DNA from: Gammaproteobacteria bacterium
GTDB lineage: Bacteria > Pseudomonadota > Gammaproteobacteria > GRL18
Direction: 5' to 3'
DNA length: 64,000 nucleotides
NCBI GenBank assembly: GCA_016744995.1
Contig: JADGDG010000004.1
Coordinates: forward strand, 186,001-250,000
The translations under genes were made by a program, and so were the position numbers. Of the stretch, positions 7,163 through 17,109 are shown in pieces. The notes below the pieces were generated by a model. The model had not been told where the DNA came from, ran no database searches, and was given only the letters and a program-made list of their open reading frames with translations. Numbering within the stretch: the first letter of the stretch is position 1; every line of letters starts with the position of its first letter.

Positions 7163-8854
7163 CTAGCGGGCTTCAGTAACCTGCTTGCGCATTTCACGTG
7201 CATGCGAGCGGGTTTGTTCAGTAATTATGACTCCACCCATCATCCTTGATAATTCTTCAATACGCTGCTCTTCATTAAGCTGGTTAATTTTTGTTGACGT
7301 TTTTGTGGCATCACTTTGTTTATAAACATTGAGGTGCTGGTGTGCCTGTGATGCGACTTGAGCCTGATGAGTTACACATAAGATTTGAGCTTCTGCCAGA
7401 GAAGATTTTGTGCCCAGAAGCCTTAACTTCTGACCAACCATTTCAGCAATTCCACCACCAATTCCAACATCAACTTCATCAAAGATAAGTGTAGGAATAT
7501 GGCTGAATTCGGCGGTAACTACTTGAATGGCTAGGCTGATACGGGACAGTTCACCACCTGAAACAACTTTTGATAAAGGCCTTAATGGCTGGCCTGGGTT
7601 TGTTGTTACATAAAACTCGACTGTTTCCATGCCATGTAATTGAGGCTGTTTCGAATCAAGAGGCAGAGTTCTTATTTCAAAGAGACATTGTGCCATACCC
7701 AGTTCATGAATATGTTTCATCACTTGTTCTGCCAGAAGAGAAGCAGCCTTTTTTCGGCTGTTGGAGAGCTTTTTGGCCAGCTTAAAATATTGTTTTTGTG
7801 TGGTGGTGACTGCTTCTTGTAAGGAACCCAGGTGCACATCCGCATTTTTAAGATGTTCCAGCTCTTTTTTTAATGTGTCAATATGAGCAAACAGTTCATG
7901 GGTTTCGACTCGATGTTTACGGGCAAGATCATAAATACTGCTGATACGTTCATCCAGCCATTTAAGATGTTCAGGATCCAGTTCAAGTGAGTCCAGGTAG
8001 TGGCGTAATTCTGAACTGGCCTCATCGACCTGAATCAGTGCATTGCTGAGTAGTTCTGATATTGGGTTGAGGTTGTTATCAAGCTCTGAGAGATCCTGTA
8101 ACTCCACCAGACAATGGTTTAAAAGATGATTAATACTGTTTTGTTCATCCTGGGCTAACTGGAAATATATTTTTTGTGATGTTTCTATCAGTCGGTTGGC
8201 ATTACTGAGTTTTTTATGTTCATCTTCCAGATTGCTGAGTTCATTCTCCTGGAGTTCAAACTTGTCCAGTTCCTGTACCTGGAAATGCAGAAGTTCCAGT
8301 TTTGCATCACGCTCTGCGGTGTCTTGCTTTAACTGCTGATATTCAGCTGATTTTTTCTTCCATTGCTGGTAACACTGATTGAGCTCTCTACGCACAGCTG
8401 TGGTGCCGGAAAAATTATCTAACAGCAGTCGCTGTTCATCCGTTTTAAGTAATGCCTGATGCGTGTTTTGCCCGTGGATATTAACCAGCTGTTCACCTAG
8501 TTCTCTCAATATTTGCAAGGGGATCGGCTGGCCATTTATAAAACCCCTAGAACGCCCTTTGGCATTGATAGTACGCCGAATTAAACATTCACCATCGCTA
8601 TCCAGATCATTATCAAGCAGCCATTTTTCAATAACAGGATCCTGAAGCTCAAACTCAGCAACAATATCGGCTCGCTCGGCCCCATGACGAATTGCCGAGG
8701 CTTCTGCGCGGTCACCCAGAACCAGACCCAGAGCATCAATTAAAATGGATTTACCAGCGCCGGTTTCTCCAGTTAAAACAGTGAGGCCAGAACTGAGTTC
8801 TAAATCTAAAGAGTCAACAACAGCCAGGTTTTTTATGGTTATATGATTCAGCAT
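7163..8854 (-). CDS. recN: DNA repair protein RecN
   Basis: RecN is an SMC-like ATPase that acts early in recombinational repair of double-strand breaks. The 563-residue protein has Walker A GETGAGKSILIDALG near residue 30, a long central coiled coil (about 160-370), the ABC signature VVSGGELSRISLA near 430, and Walker B PTLIFDEVDVGIGG near 465. Length and motif order are normal. nadK lies immediately upstream, the classical nadK-recN pair, probably one transcript. No LexA box was evident on inspection. Confidence 0.97.
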   Translation of the reverse strand: MLNHITIKNLAVVDSLDLELSSGLTVLTGETGAGKSILIDALGLVLGDRAEASAIRHGAERADIVAEFELQDPVIEKWLLDNDLDSDGECLIRRTINAKGRSRGFINGQPIPLQILRELGEQLVNIHGQNTHQALLKTDEQRLLLDNFSGTTAVRRELNQCYQQWKKKSAEYQQLKQDTAERDAKLELLHFQVQELDKFELQENELSNLEDEHKKLSNANRLIETSQKIYFQLAQDEQNSINHLLNHCLVELQDLSELDNNLNPISELLSNALIQVDEASSELRHYLDSLELDPEHLKWLDERISSIYDLARKHRVETHELFAHIDTLKKELEHLKNADVHLGSLQEAVTTTQKQYFKLAKKLSNSRKKAASLLAEQVMKHIHELGMAQCLFEIRTLPLDSKQPQLHGMETVEFYVTTNPGQPLRPLSKVVSGGELSRISLAIQVVTAEFSHIPTLIFDEVDVGIGGGIAEMVGQKLRLLGTKSSLAEAQILCVTHQAQVASQAHQHLNVYKQSDATKTSTKINQLNEEQRIEELSRMMGGVIITEQTRSHAREMRKQVTEAR

Positions 8855-8863
8855 GGTTTTTTA

Positions 8864-9763
8864 TCAGCTTCGCAGCTTTTCACCCCAGCGTAATTTTGCC
8901 CGGAGTATTTCAAAATAGTCATAGTCTTTAGGGTGTAAGATGGTAATGTGTTTTGGGTGACGCATTATTTTAACATGATCGCCCGGCAATAAATTAAAAT
9001 TAATCTGACCGTCATAGGTAACTTGAGCCTGGGTTGAAAAATGATCACTGACAATGATATCAATGTCACTTTCACCAGAAATAACAACAGGTCGATTGCT
9101 CATGGTATGAGGACAAATTGGCACCAGCTCTATTACATTCAGAGATGGGTATAAAATGGGGCCACCGCCAGATAAGGAGTAGGCTGTTGAGCCGGTCGGG
9201 GTTGAGATAATCAGGCCGTCAGCATGCATGGAATGCATAAATTTGTCATCAATGTAGGTTTCAATTTCAATCATACGGGCGACATCTGATTTGTGGATCA
9301 CGACATCATTAAAAGCATTACCGCCGCCAAAATAGTCACCATCACGCTCAATTTCACTGATCAGCAGAAAACGATTTTCCTCAGTATATTCTCCCGCCAT
9401 GATTTCATCCAGAGCTTTATGGACGTCAATGGCACATAAATCCACCAGAAATCCAAGATGTCCCAGGTTAATGCCCAATAGGGGCACGCCAAAACCGACC
9501 AGGCTTCTCGCGGCACTCAATAGTGTACCGTCACCACCGACAATAATGATCAAATCACACCGCTCACCCAGTTGTGTGCGAGTCACAACATCCATTTCAT
9601 GATCGGTAAAAACAGCTGCGGTACTTTCATCCAGAAAGACATCACAGCTCCTTTCCAGAAAATATTCATGCAAACTGACCAGGGCATCACCAACACTGGG
9701 ATCGGCGTATTTTCCAATTAAGCCAATACAGGTAAAAGTTTTGTTTTGTTGTGTATCTGTCAT
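8864..9763 (-). CDS. nadK: NAD kinase
   Basis: NadK phosphorylates NAD to NADP using ATP. The 299-residue product carries the signature VGGDGTLLSAARSL near residue 75, the second motif GINLGHLGFL, and the glycine-rich TPTGSTAYSLSGGGPI segment near 180. These hold the catalytic Asp and the NAD-binding loop. It is ten bases upstream of recN and divergent from hrcA, the conserved arrangement hrcA / nadK-recN. Confidence 0.97.
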   Translation of the reverse strand: MTDTQQNKTFTCIGLIGKYADPSVGDALVSLHEYFLERSCDVFLDESTAAVFTDHEMDVVTRTQLGERCDLIIIVGGDGTLLSAARSLVGFGVPLLGINLGHLGFLVDLCAIDVHKALDEIMAGEYTEENRFLLISEIERDGDYFGGGNAFNDVVIHKSDVARMIEIETYIDDKFMHSMHADGLIISTPTGSTAYSLSGGGPILYPSLNVIELVPICPHTMSNRPVVISGESDIDIIVSDHFSTQAQVTYDGQINFNLLPGDHVKIMRHPKHITILHPKDYDYFEILRAKLRWGEKLRS

Positions 9764-9889
9764 TATCCAGGCCAGTTGAAAGTTGTTTTAATGCGGTTTC
9801 TCTATGAAATTAGCACAAAAAGGCTTGAAACAAAACATTCATTTCTGTTTTTATTTTTTGATTTTATTTGGGCTGTGCTATGAATTGTA

Positions 9890-9917
9890 CTTGAAACTTC
9901 ACAAGTCAGCCTTATGT
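9890..9917 (+). promoter_or_regulatory. Candidate sigma-32 promoter of hrcA
   Basis: CTTGAAA, 13 bases, then CCTTATGT. The -35 matches the sigma-32 consensus exactly, and the -10 shares six of eight positions with CCCCATNT. It ends 46 bases before the hrcA start codon. It is less convincing than the site before dnaK. Confidence 0.5.
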
Positions 9918-9963
9918 AAGGCAATATAACTCTTCTTATAAGTATAAAAAAGCAGCAATTATT

Positions 9964-11010
9964 GTGACCAAAAACCAAATATTTGATGAACGTACCAGCC
10001 AGCTGATGAAGGTCCTGGTGGAATCCTATATTAACGATGGTTTACCCGTTGGTTCAAAAGCACTGGTGCAATCGTCTGGCCTGAAAGTAAGCCCGGCAAC
10101 CGTTCGTAATGTGATGGCTGATTTGGAAAAAATGGGACTGATTCATGCTCCGCACACTTCAGCTGGTCGAGTGCCCACCGTTCAGGGATATCGCTTGTTT
10201 GTCGACTCTCTATTATCAGTGAAACAGCCTGATGAACAGCTGCTTGAGCAACTGACAGCCCATATCAGTCATTCTGATGATCAGGGAGAAACACTTGAAA
10301 GTGCTATGGACATGCTGTCAGGTATGACGCAAATGGCGGGGTTGGTGGTGCTGCCCAAAAAAGAGCTTATTGCATTAACTCAGATAGAATTTATCCCCCT
10401 TTCAAATAAACGTGTTCTGGCTGTTTTGATCCAAAGTGATAATGAGGTACAAAATCGAGTTTTGCAGATGGAGCATGACTATGCTCCGGCACAACTCCAG
10501 CAAATGAGCAATTATCTGAATAGTTTCCTGGCAGGTAAATCAATCAAGGCCGCCTGTCAGACTTTATTGCAGGAAATGGAAAAGACGCGGCGGCAGATGG
10601 ATGATATGATGCGTTCAGCTATCCAGATGGCCACTCATGCTTTTGCTGAACATCATGAAGCGCAGGACGATTTTATGATTAGTGGTGAAACCAATTTGAT
10701 GCAATATGCTGATAATTCGGACATGAACAGAATGCGGCAGTTATTTGAAGCATTTCACGAAAAACAACACATTCTAGGTTTGCTCAGTAAAGTCAGCGAT
10801 GCTGATGGCGTGCAGTTGTTCATTGGTCAGGAATCTGGCTATGGGCCACTGGATGATTGTTCTGTGATCGCAGCCCCCTATCAGATAGATGGACAGAGTA
10901 TGGGAGTGCTGGGAGTGATTGGCCCAACACGGATGGCATATGACAAAGTGATCCCAATTGTAGATTTAACTGCAAAATTACTGACCACAGCCTTGAATCA
11001 TGAAAATTAA
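9964..11010 (+). CDS. hrcA: Heat-inducible transcription repressor HrcA
   Basis: HrcA normally represses groE and dnaK operons by binding the CIRCE inverted repeat and needs GroEL for activity. The 348-residue protein has the N-terminal winged helix (ERTSQLMKVLVESYINDGLPVGSKAL, SPATVRNVMADLEKMGLIHAPHTSAGRVPT) and the C-terminal GAF-like region ending LGVIGPTRMAYDKVIPIVDLTAKLLT. The GTG start gives the family length. No CIRCE sequence (TTAGCACTC-N9-GAGTGCTAA) is visible near hrcA, grpE or dnaK in this window, so its targets are probably elsewhere or its operator has diverged. Confidence 0.95.
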   Translation: MTKNQIFDERTSQLMKVLVESYINDGLPVGSKALVQSSGLKVSPATVRNVMADLEKMGLIHAPHTSAGRVPTVQGYRLFVDSLLSVKQPDEQLLEQLTAHISHSDDQGETLESAMDMLSGMTQMAGLVVLPKKELIALTQIEFIPLSNKRVLAVLIQSDNEVQNRVLQMEHDYAPAQLQQMSNYLNSFLAGKSIKAACQTLLQEMEKTRRQMDDMMRSAIQMATHAFAEHHEAQDDFMISGETNLMQYADNSDMNRMRQLFEAFHEKQHILGLLSKVSDADGVQLFIGQESGYGPLDDCSVIAAPYQIDGQSMGVLGVIGPTRMAYDKVIPIVDLTAKLLTTALNHEN

Positions 11011-11059
11011 TCCCTATTTAGAGTGTGTCAATTATGGTTTTAACAAACCTCGAACAGGC

Positions 11060-11082
11060 TCTTATAAGTTAACCTTATAAGA
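11060..11082 (+). promoter_or_regulatory. Inverted repeat before grpE
   Basis: TCTTATAAG-N5-CTTATAAGA is a perfect 9-bp dyad lying 50 to 28 bases before the grpE start. The half-site CTTATAAG also occurs once upstream of hrcA (in TTCTTATAAGTATAA near 9933-9947). It has no T-run, so it is not an obvious terminator. I infer a possible regulator site, perhaps HrcA itself, without direct evidence. Confidence 0.45.
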
Positions 11083-11109
11083 AAAACAGACAGGAACAGG
11101 ATTTAAGAA

Positions 11110-11745
11110 ATGGCTGATGAACAAAAAGTGGATGAGCAGGCGGTTGAAGAAGAAATTAAGGCGCAGGCCTCTGAAGCAAATGCCAATGCAGAGACCGTAG
11201 ACTCTGAAGCTCAAAGCGATAGTGATAACAGTAACGAGGAAGTGGTTGATGAATTGGCTGCTCTGGAAGCTGAAGAGTTAATTGCCCGCATCAGGCAGGT
11301 TCAAACCAAAGCAGATGAAAACTGGGATATTGCTCTGCGTACTAAAGCCGAGATGGAAAATGTTCGTCGTCGGACTGAAAAAGAAGTATCCAATGCCAGA
11401 AAATTTGGTATTGAAAAAATGATCAATGAAATTCTTCCAGTTAAAGATTCTATGGAGCTGGGTTTAAAAGCAGCCATTGATATGGATATTGAAGATGAAG
11501 CCGTACATAAAATCCGGGAAGGCATGGAACTGACTCTGAAGATGATGAATGATGCTCTGGGGAAAATTGGTATTTCAGAAGTTGCACCCAAAGAAGGTGA
11601 TGCATTTAATGCTGAATTTCATCAGGCAATGTCGATGCAGGAAATTCCCGGTAAAGAGTCAAATACCATTGTGGTGGTGATGCAAAAAGGTTATTTACTC
11701 AATGAGCGTCTGGTAAGACCTGCTATGGTTATGGTAGCCAAATAA
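11110..11745 (+). CDS. grpE: Nucleotide exchange factor GrpE
   Basis: GrpE releases ADP from DnaK and acts as a thermosensor. The 211-residue protein has an acidic, probably disordered N terminus (residues 1-60), a long helical dimerisation stalk (about 60-140, including RTKAEMENVRRRTEKEV), and the C-terminal beta-wing with the signature ISEVAPKEGDAFNAEFHQAMSM...VMQKGYLLNERLVRPAMVMVAK. It is the second gene of the hrcA-grpE-dnaK-dnaJ cluster. Confidence 0.96.
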   Translation: MADEQKVDEQAVEEEIKAQASEANANAETVDSEAQSDSDNSNEEVVDELAALEAEELIARIRQVQTKADENWDIALRTKAEMENVRRRTEKEVSNARKFGIEKMINEILPVKDSMELGLKAAIDMDIEDEAVHKIREGMELTLKMMNDALGKIGISEVAPKEGDAFNAEFHQAMSMQEIPGKESNTIVVVMQKGYLLNERLVRPAMVMVAK

Positions 11746-11788
11746 GCACTTAAGCAGTAAAAAAAATCTTATTATTTACAACTAAGCT

Positions 11789-11818
11789 CTTGAAAGAATT
11801 GTAAATAACCCCACTTAT
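11789..11818 (+). promoter_or_regulatory. Sigma-32 heat-shock promoter of dnaK
   Basis: CTTGAAA, a 13-base spacer, then CCCCACTTAT. Both hexamer regions match the sigma-32 consensus (CTTGAAA / CCCCATNT) nearly perfectly. It lies about 50 bases before the dnaK ATG and would drive dnaK, and possibly dnaJ, on heat shock. Confidence 0.85.
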
Positions 11819-11868
11819 TTAAACATTATAGAAAAAACAGTTTAGAACGAATTATTAAGGAGAACACA

Positions 11869-13803
11869 ATGGGTAAAATTATCGGTATCGACTTGGGCAC
11901 AACCAATTCATGTGTCGCAGTTATGGACGGTGACAAACCAAAAGTTATTGAAAATGCAGAAGGTGATCGTACTACACCATCCATCGTTGCTTATACTGAT
12001 GATGAAGTATTAGTCGGTCAGTCAGCTAAACGTCAGGCCGTCACTAATCCTGAAAATACTATTTATGCGGTTAAGCGTTTAATTGGCCGTACATTTAAAG
12101 AAGATGCGGTACAAAAAGACATTGATTTAGTACCTTATAAAATTGTTAAAGCAGACAATGGCGATGCCTGGGTAGAAGCTCATGGCACTAAAATGGCACC
12201 ACCTGAAGTTTCAGCAAAAATTCTGGCAAAAATGAAGAAAACTGCTGAAGACTATCTGGGTGAAGAGGTGACTGAGGCCGTTATTACTGTTCCAGCCTAT
12301 TTCAACGATTCTCAACGCCAGGCGACTAAAGATGCTGGTAAGATTGCTGGCCTGACTGTCAAGCGTATTATTAATGAGCCAACTGCAGCAGCACTGGCTT
12401 ATGGTATGGATAAATCACAAGGTGACTCTACTGTTGCCGTGTTTGACCTGGGTGGTGGTACTTTTGACGTCTCTATTATTGAAATAGCAGAAGTTGATGG
12501 TGAATATCAGTTTGAAGTGTTATCAACTAATGGTGACACTTTCTTAGGTGGTGAAGACTTTGATATGCGTCTGATTGATTATCTTGCTGATGAATTCAAG
12601 AAAGATCAGGGCATGGATTTACGTGGTGATCCACTGGCTATGCAGCGTCTGAAAGAAGGTGCAGAAAAAGCTAAAATTGAATTATCAACGTCTATGCAGA
12701 CTGATGTTAACCTGCCTTATATTACCGCAGATGCCTCAGGCCCTAAGCACTTAAATGTTAAAATAACTCGTGCAAAATTAGAGACACTGGTTGAAAGCTT
12801 GATTAAGCGCACAATCGACCCATGTCGCACAGCAATTAATGATGCCGGTTTATCAGTCAGTGATATTGATGACGTGATTCTGGTTGGTGGTCAGATTCGT
12901 ATGCCTAAGGTTCAGGAAGAAGTTAAAGCCTTCTTTGGTAAAGAGCCTCGCAAAGATGTGAATCCTGATGAAGCTGTTGCGGTTGGTGCGGCTATTCAGG
13001 GTGGTGTATTAGGTGGTGAGGTTAAAGACGTCCTGTTATTAGACGTAACACCTTTATCGCTGGGTATTGAAACAGCCGGTGGTGTTATGACTAAACTGGT
13101 TGAAAAGAATACTACTATTCCAACTAAGGCTTCTCAAACATTTACCACAGCAGACGATAACCAGACTGCTGTAACTGTTCATGTACTGCAGGGTGAACGC
13201 GAAGTGGCTTCTGGAAATAAATCACTGGGTCGTTTTGACTTATCTGATATTCCACCAGCACAACGTGGTACACCTCAGATTGAAGTTTCGTTTGACCTGG
13301 ATGCTAATGGTATTCTGCACGTATCAGCTAAAGATAAAGCCACGGGTAAAGAACAGTCAATTATTATTAAAGCGTCAAGTGGTTTATCTGATGATGAAGT
13401 TGATCGCATGGTTCAGGATGCAGAAGCTCATGCAGATGATGACAAGAAGTTCCATGAACTGGTGACGGTTAAGAATACTGCTGAAAATATGATTCATGCG
13501 ACGAAAAAGTCTATGGAAGATATGGGCGACAAGATTGATGATGATGAAAAATCAGCAATTGAAACCGCGATAAAAGATCTGGAAGAATCACTTAAAGGTG
13601 ATGATAAAGATGATATTGAAGCAAAAACTAAAGCCTTAACAGATGCTTCGGCCAAGATGGCTGAACGTATGTATGCTGATCAAGGTGCTGATGCTGCAGG
13701 AGCGGCAGATGCAGATGGTGCAGCAGAAGGCGCAGCAGAAAATACCGCAGATGATGATGTAGTTGATGCTGAGTTTGAAGAAGTTGATGACTCTAAGAAA
13801 TAG
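11869..13803 (+). CDS. dnaK: Chaperone DnaK (Hsp70)
   Basis: DnaK is the ATP-dependent Hsp70 chaperone working with DnaJ and GrpE. The 644-residue protein has the three Hsp70 signatures: [13 protein letters not shown] (residues 5-17), [15 protein letters not shown] near 190, and [14 protein letters not shown] near 340. The peptide-binding domain begins [18 protein letters not shown], and the C-terminal lid ends in an acidic EEVDDSKK tail. One oddity: the third signature has Ile where most bacterial proteins have Thr (GGQTRMP). A strong AAGGAGA precedes the ATG. The last codons are the first unit of a tandem repeat array. Confidence 0.99.
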   Translation: MGKIIGIDLGTTNSCVAVMDGDKPKVIENAEGDRTTPSIVAYTDDEVLVGQSAKRQAVTNPENTIYAVKRLIGRTFKEDAVQKDIDLVPYKIVKADNGDAWVEAHGTKMAPPEVSAKILAKMKKTAEDYLGEEVTEAVITVPAYFNDSQRQATKDAGKIAGLTVKRIINEPTAAALAYGMDKSQGDSTVAVFDLGGGTFDVSIIEIAEVDGEYQFEVLSTNGDTFLGGEDFDMRLIDYLADEFKKDQGMDLRGDPLAMQRLKEGAEKAKIELSTSMQTDVNLPYITADASGPKHLNVKITRAKLETLVESLIKRTIDPCRTAINDAGLSVSDIDDVILVGGQIRMPKVQEEVKAFFGKEPRKDVNPDEAVAVGAAIQGGVLGGEVKDVLLLDVTPLSLGIETAGGVMTKLVEKNTTIPTKASQTFTTADDNQTAVTVHVLQGEREVASGNKSLGRFDLSDIPPAQRGTPQIEVSFDLDANGILHVSAKDKATGKEQSIIIKASSGLSDDEVDRMVQDAEAHADDDKKFHELVTVKNTAENMIHATKKSMEDMGDKIDDDEKSAIETAIKDLEESLKGDDKDDIEAKTKALTDASAKMAERMYADQGADAAGAADADGAAEGAAENTADDDVVDAEFEEVDDSKK

Positions 13804-13898
13804 TTGATGACTCTAAGAAGTAGTTAAAGACTCCAGAAAATAGTTGAAGACTCTAGCATATAGTGAAACTGTAAGCTAAAGTTGAAGACTCGAAGAAA
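13781..13898 (+). repeat. 20-bp tandem repeat array starting in the dnaK 3' end
   Basis: The final coding bases of dnaK (13781-13800, encoding VDDSKK) are followed by degenerate 20-bp copies at 13801, 13821, 13841 and 13861, and a partial copy to about 13898. The second copy is almost identical to the coding one; later ones drift. From the second copy onward each unit begins with TAG, so each repeats the stop. It looks like replication slippage from the gene end, now decaying, between dnaK and its terminator. Confidence 0.85.
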
Positions 13899-13935
13899 CA
13901 CAGGATAGGGCTAAAACCCTGCTCTGTGTTTTCTG
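13896..13935 (+). terminator. Terminator between dnaK and dnaJ
   Basis: An AAACACAG...GGGC arm pairs with ...CCCTGC...CTGTGTTT around a short A-rich loop, with a small internal asymmetry, followed by TTTTC. It would end or attenuate dnaK transcripts before dnaJ, which is common for this pair and sets DnaK levels above DnaJ. Confidence 0.75.
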
Positions 13936-13991
13936 GTTTCTAGCTTGGTAAAAAAAGTCCCCTTAAGTTTAAATAAGGTAGCCTGAATATT

Positions 13992-15146
13992 ATGTCTAAA
14001 AAAGATTTCTATGCAGTACTTGGTGTTGATAAAACAGCCAGTGATGCAGAATTAAAAAAAGCCTATAGACGTTTGGCAATGAAGTATCATCCAGATCGAA
14101 ATCTGGATAATCCCGATGCGGAAGCACATTTTAAGGAAGCAAAAGAAGCCTACGAAATACTCTCAAATGCGCAAAAACGTCAGGCTTATGATCAGTTTGG
14201 TCATGCGGGTGTTGAGCAGGGCGCTGGCATGGGTGGCGGTGCTGGAGGAAATTTCAGTGACATCTTTGGTGATGTCTTTGGTGATATCTTTGGTGGCGCT
14301 GGTGCGGGTGGCGGCGGTCGTCGAGGTGGAGAGCGAGTCTACCGTGGTGCCGATCTGCAGTACAATTTAGAATTAACGCTTGAAGAAGCGGTTCATGGCA
14401 AATCAGTCAAAATTCGAATTCCGACAATGATCGGTTGTAAAAAATGCGATGGCTCCGGAGCAAAAAAAGGCTCTAAAGCAGAAACCTGTCATACTTGTCA
14501 GGGTGTTGGCCAGGTTCGCATGCAGCAGGGTTTCTTTTCTTTACAACAAACCTGTCCAACCTGCCATGGCAGTGGTAAAACCATTAACGATCCCTGTGAT
14601 GCCTGTCATGGTGAGGGCCGAATTCAGGAGCATAAGACCTTATCCGTTAAAGTGCCTGCTGGTGTTGATTCCGGTGACCGAATTCGCTTATCCAATGAAG
14701 GTGAAGCCGGTCAGAATGGTGGTCCTTCAGGTGATTTATACGTCCATGTCCATGTGAAACCTCATGATATCTTTACTCGCGAAGGCAGTGATCTGTTTTG
14801 TGAAGTTCCTATTAATATCACCACAGCAGCTTTAGGCGGTACTCTGGATGTACCTACTCTGGATGGTCGTGTGAGTCTGAAAATACCTTCAGAAACTCAG
14901 ACAGGTAAAATGTTCAGAATGCGTAATAAGGGTGTGAAATCAGTACGTGGTGGTGTGCAGGGTGATTTATTATGCCGTATTATTGTAGAAACACCGGTAA
15001 AATTAAACAGCAGACAAAAAGAACTTTTACAGGAATTTCAGGAAACTCTGCTTGCTGGTGGTGAAAGTCACAGTCCGAAGGCACATAGCTGGTTATCAGG
15101 TGTTAAACGTTTTTTTGATGAGATGAAGCAGAATATTGGTTCATAA
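13992..15146 (+). CDS. dnaJ: Chaperone DnaJ (Hsp40)
   Basis: DnaJ stimulates the DnaK ATPase and presents substrates. The 384-residue class A protein has a J domain with the HPD motif (YHPDRN, about residue 33), a Gly/Phe-rich linker ([26 protein letters not shown]), four zinc-finger repeats ([42 protein letters not shown]) and the C-terminal substrate domains. All eight zinc ligands are present. Its order after dnaK is canonical. Confidence 0.98.
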   Translation: MSKKDFYAVLGVDKTASDAELKKAYRRLAMKYHPDRNLDNPDAEAHFKEAKEAYEILSNAQKRQAYDQFGHAGVEQGAGMGGGAGGNFSDIFGDVFGDIFGGAGAGGGGRRGGERVYRGADLQYNLELTLEEAVHGKSVKIRIPTMIGCKKCDGSGAKKGSKAETCHTCQGVGQVRMQQGFFSLQQTCPTCHGSGKTINDPCDACHGEGRIQEHKTLSVKVPAGVDSGDRIRLSNEGEAGQNGGPSGDLYVHVHVKPHDIFTREGSDLFCEVPINITTAALGGTLDVPTLDGRVSLKIPSETQTGKMFRMRNKGVKSVRGGVQGDLLCRIIVETPVKLNSRQKELLQEFQETLLAGGESHSPKAHSWLSGVKRFFDEMKQNIGS

Positions 15147-15188
15147 GATCTATTAATATTTTGTAACTACTCATTAGCCCTCAATTAT

Positions 15189-15225
15189 AAAGGCGTAAAG
15201 ATCGGATGATTTTTACGCCTTTGTA
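15189..15225 (+). terminator. Terminator after dnaJ
   Basis: AAAGGCGTAAA pairs perfectly with TTTACGCCTTT (11 bp) around a 12-nt loop; the flanking A and T bases let it act in either direction. It closes the heat-shock cluster. Confidence 0.85.
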
Positions 15226-15343
15226 GTTTAATATGCTATTAGTATTCAGCTTGCAATGCATATTTGTGGGCTGAAATATCAGAAGTATGGGAGACTTCTG
15301 GTTGGGGGATAACCGGGGAACAAATCATAGTCGAGGATGTTTG

Positions 15344-15922
15344 ATGATTAAAAGATTATTTAAAAATACTATTGAGCTTTTTTCAAATGCTTCACCAAGC
15401 TCTGACAAAAACACAGCAACTAATGACGCTCGTCGTTTGGCTCTTTCAAAAATAGTGGCTACTGGTGGAGCTGTCGCCCTGGGTGTATCAGCAACTGCTG
15501 TTAATGCGCATAAGCCGGAAGATTCGGCTGAAGAGAAAGAAGAGCGTTTTCCTGGTGATCCGCCAGAGCACTTTATAGTCTATCAGTTTAATGAAGCAGA
15601 GCATGAATACCATCAACATGTACTGGGTTCTGCCGGTGCTATGGTTGGTAAATATGCTGATAATATTGATATTGTTATTGCCTGTTTTGGACTTGGTATT
15701 CATATTCTGGCAAAAGAACCAGGGCGGCCTGTACATGATTCAATTAAAGAAAAAGTATTAAGCCTTGCCAAGCAGGGTGTTAAGTTTCATGCTTGCAACC
15801 GGACATTAAGCTCTCTGCAATGGACTGCGGAAGATGTCCTGCCATTTGCTAAAATTGTAGAGGTTGGCGTGGCAGATATTATGGAATTACAAGAACAAAA
15901 TTATGCTTATGTTGCCTGGTAA
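15344..15922 (+). CDS. DsrE/F-like protein with twin-arginine-like leader
   Basis: From the ATG preceded by GAGG, the product has 192 residues. The first 60 include DARRLALSKIVATGGAVALG and an AVNAH cleavage-like site, a leader resembling Tat signals (RR followed by a moderate hydrophobic stretch). The mature part has the DsrE/F-like fold pattern: FIVYQFNEAEHEYHQHVLGSAGAMVGKYADNIDIVIACFGLGIHIL, then GVKFHACNRTLSS with a conserved-looking Cys, and a C-terminal VGVADIMELQEQNYAYV. Related proteins (COG1416) occur in sulfur-oxidising bacteria, but the function is not established. A longer GTG/ATG start 57 bases upstream is less likely. Periplasmic location is inference. Confidence 0.7.
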   Translation: MIKRLFKNTIELFSNASPSSDKNTATNDARRLALSKIVATGGAVALGVSATAVNAHKPEDSAEEKEERFPGDPPEHFIVYQFNEAEHEYHQHVLGSAGAMVGKYADNIDIVIACFGLGIHILAKEPGRPVHDSIKEKVLSLAKQGVKFHACNRTLSSLQWTAEDVLPFAKIVEVGVADIMELQEQNYAYVAW

Positions 15923-16765
<843 letters not shown>

Positions 16766-17109
16766 AATTTAATCATGGATCTGATACAGAACTATTCCTG
16801 GACAAGCTCCAGGGCACTGTTTCTCTTAGCTGAATTTTCATTGATTCAAGCTGCTTCCTGTTTTATAGATACCAGTACTAATAAATGAAAATAGGAAATT
16901 AAACGGAACTTTACAGTAAAAAAACAAAAATCTGAAAATAATTGCTCTATTTATAGGTAAACCCTAGTTTTACATAGACAGAATTTGTAGATTTTTGTAA
17001 AATTCCATAGTTAATCTGCAAACGGGGTGTGCACACTTGCGCGTCCCGTTTGTGTATCTGGACTTTATGGGAGACTTCATTGACCCGCTCTGACAATATT
17101 GTTGCCAGC
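16766..17109 (+). promoter_or_regulatory. carAB promoter/leader region with hairpin
   Basis: This noncoding interval separates dapB from carA. The left part is AT-rich with no gene. CAAACGGG (17019-17026) pairs with CCCGTTTG (17045-17052), enclosing an 18-nt loop that itself contains the perfect palindrome GTGTGCACAC. No T-run follows, so it is not a simple terminator. A leader hairpin before carA may take part in pyrimidine or arginine control; that is inference from position. Confidence 0.5.

Noticed and set aside
9764-11868. CIRCE operator
   Set aside because: No TTAGCACTC-N9-GAGTGCTAA or close variant was found upstream of hrcA, grpE or dnaK.
17029-17109. Longer N terminus for CarA starting in the leader hairpin
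   Set aside because: The extra residues are not CarA-like, the start lies within the hairpin, and the family length fits the downstream start.
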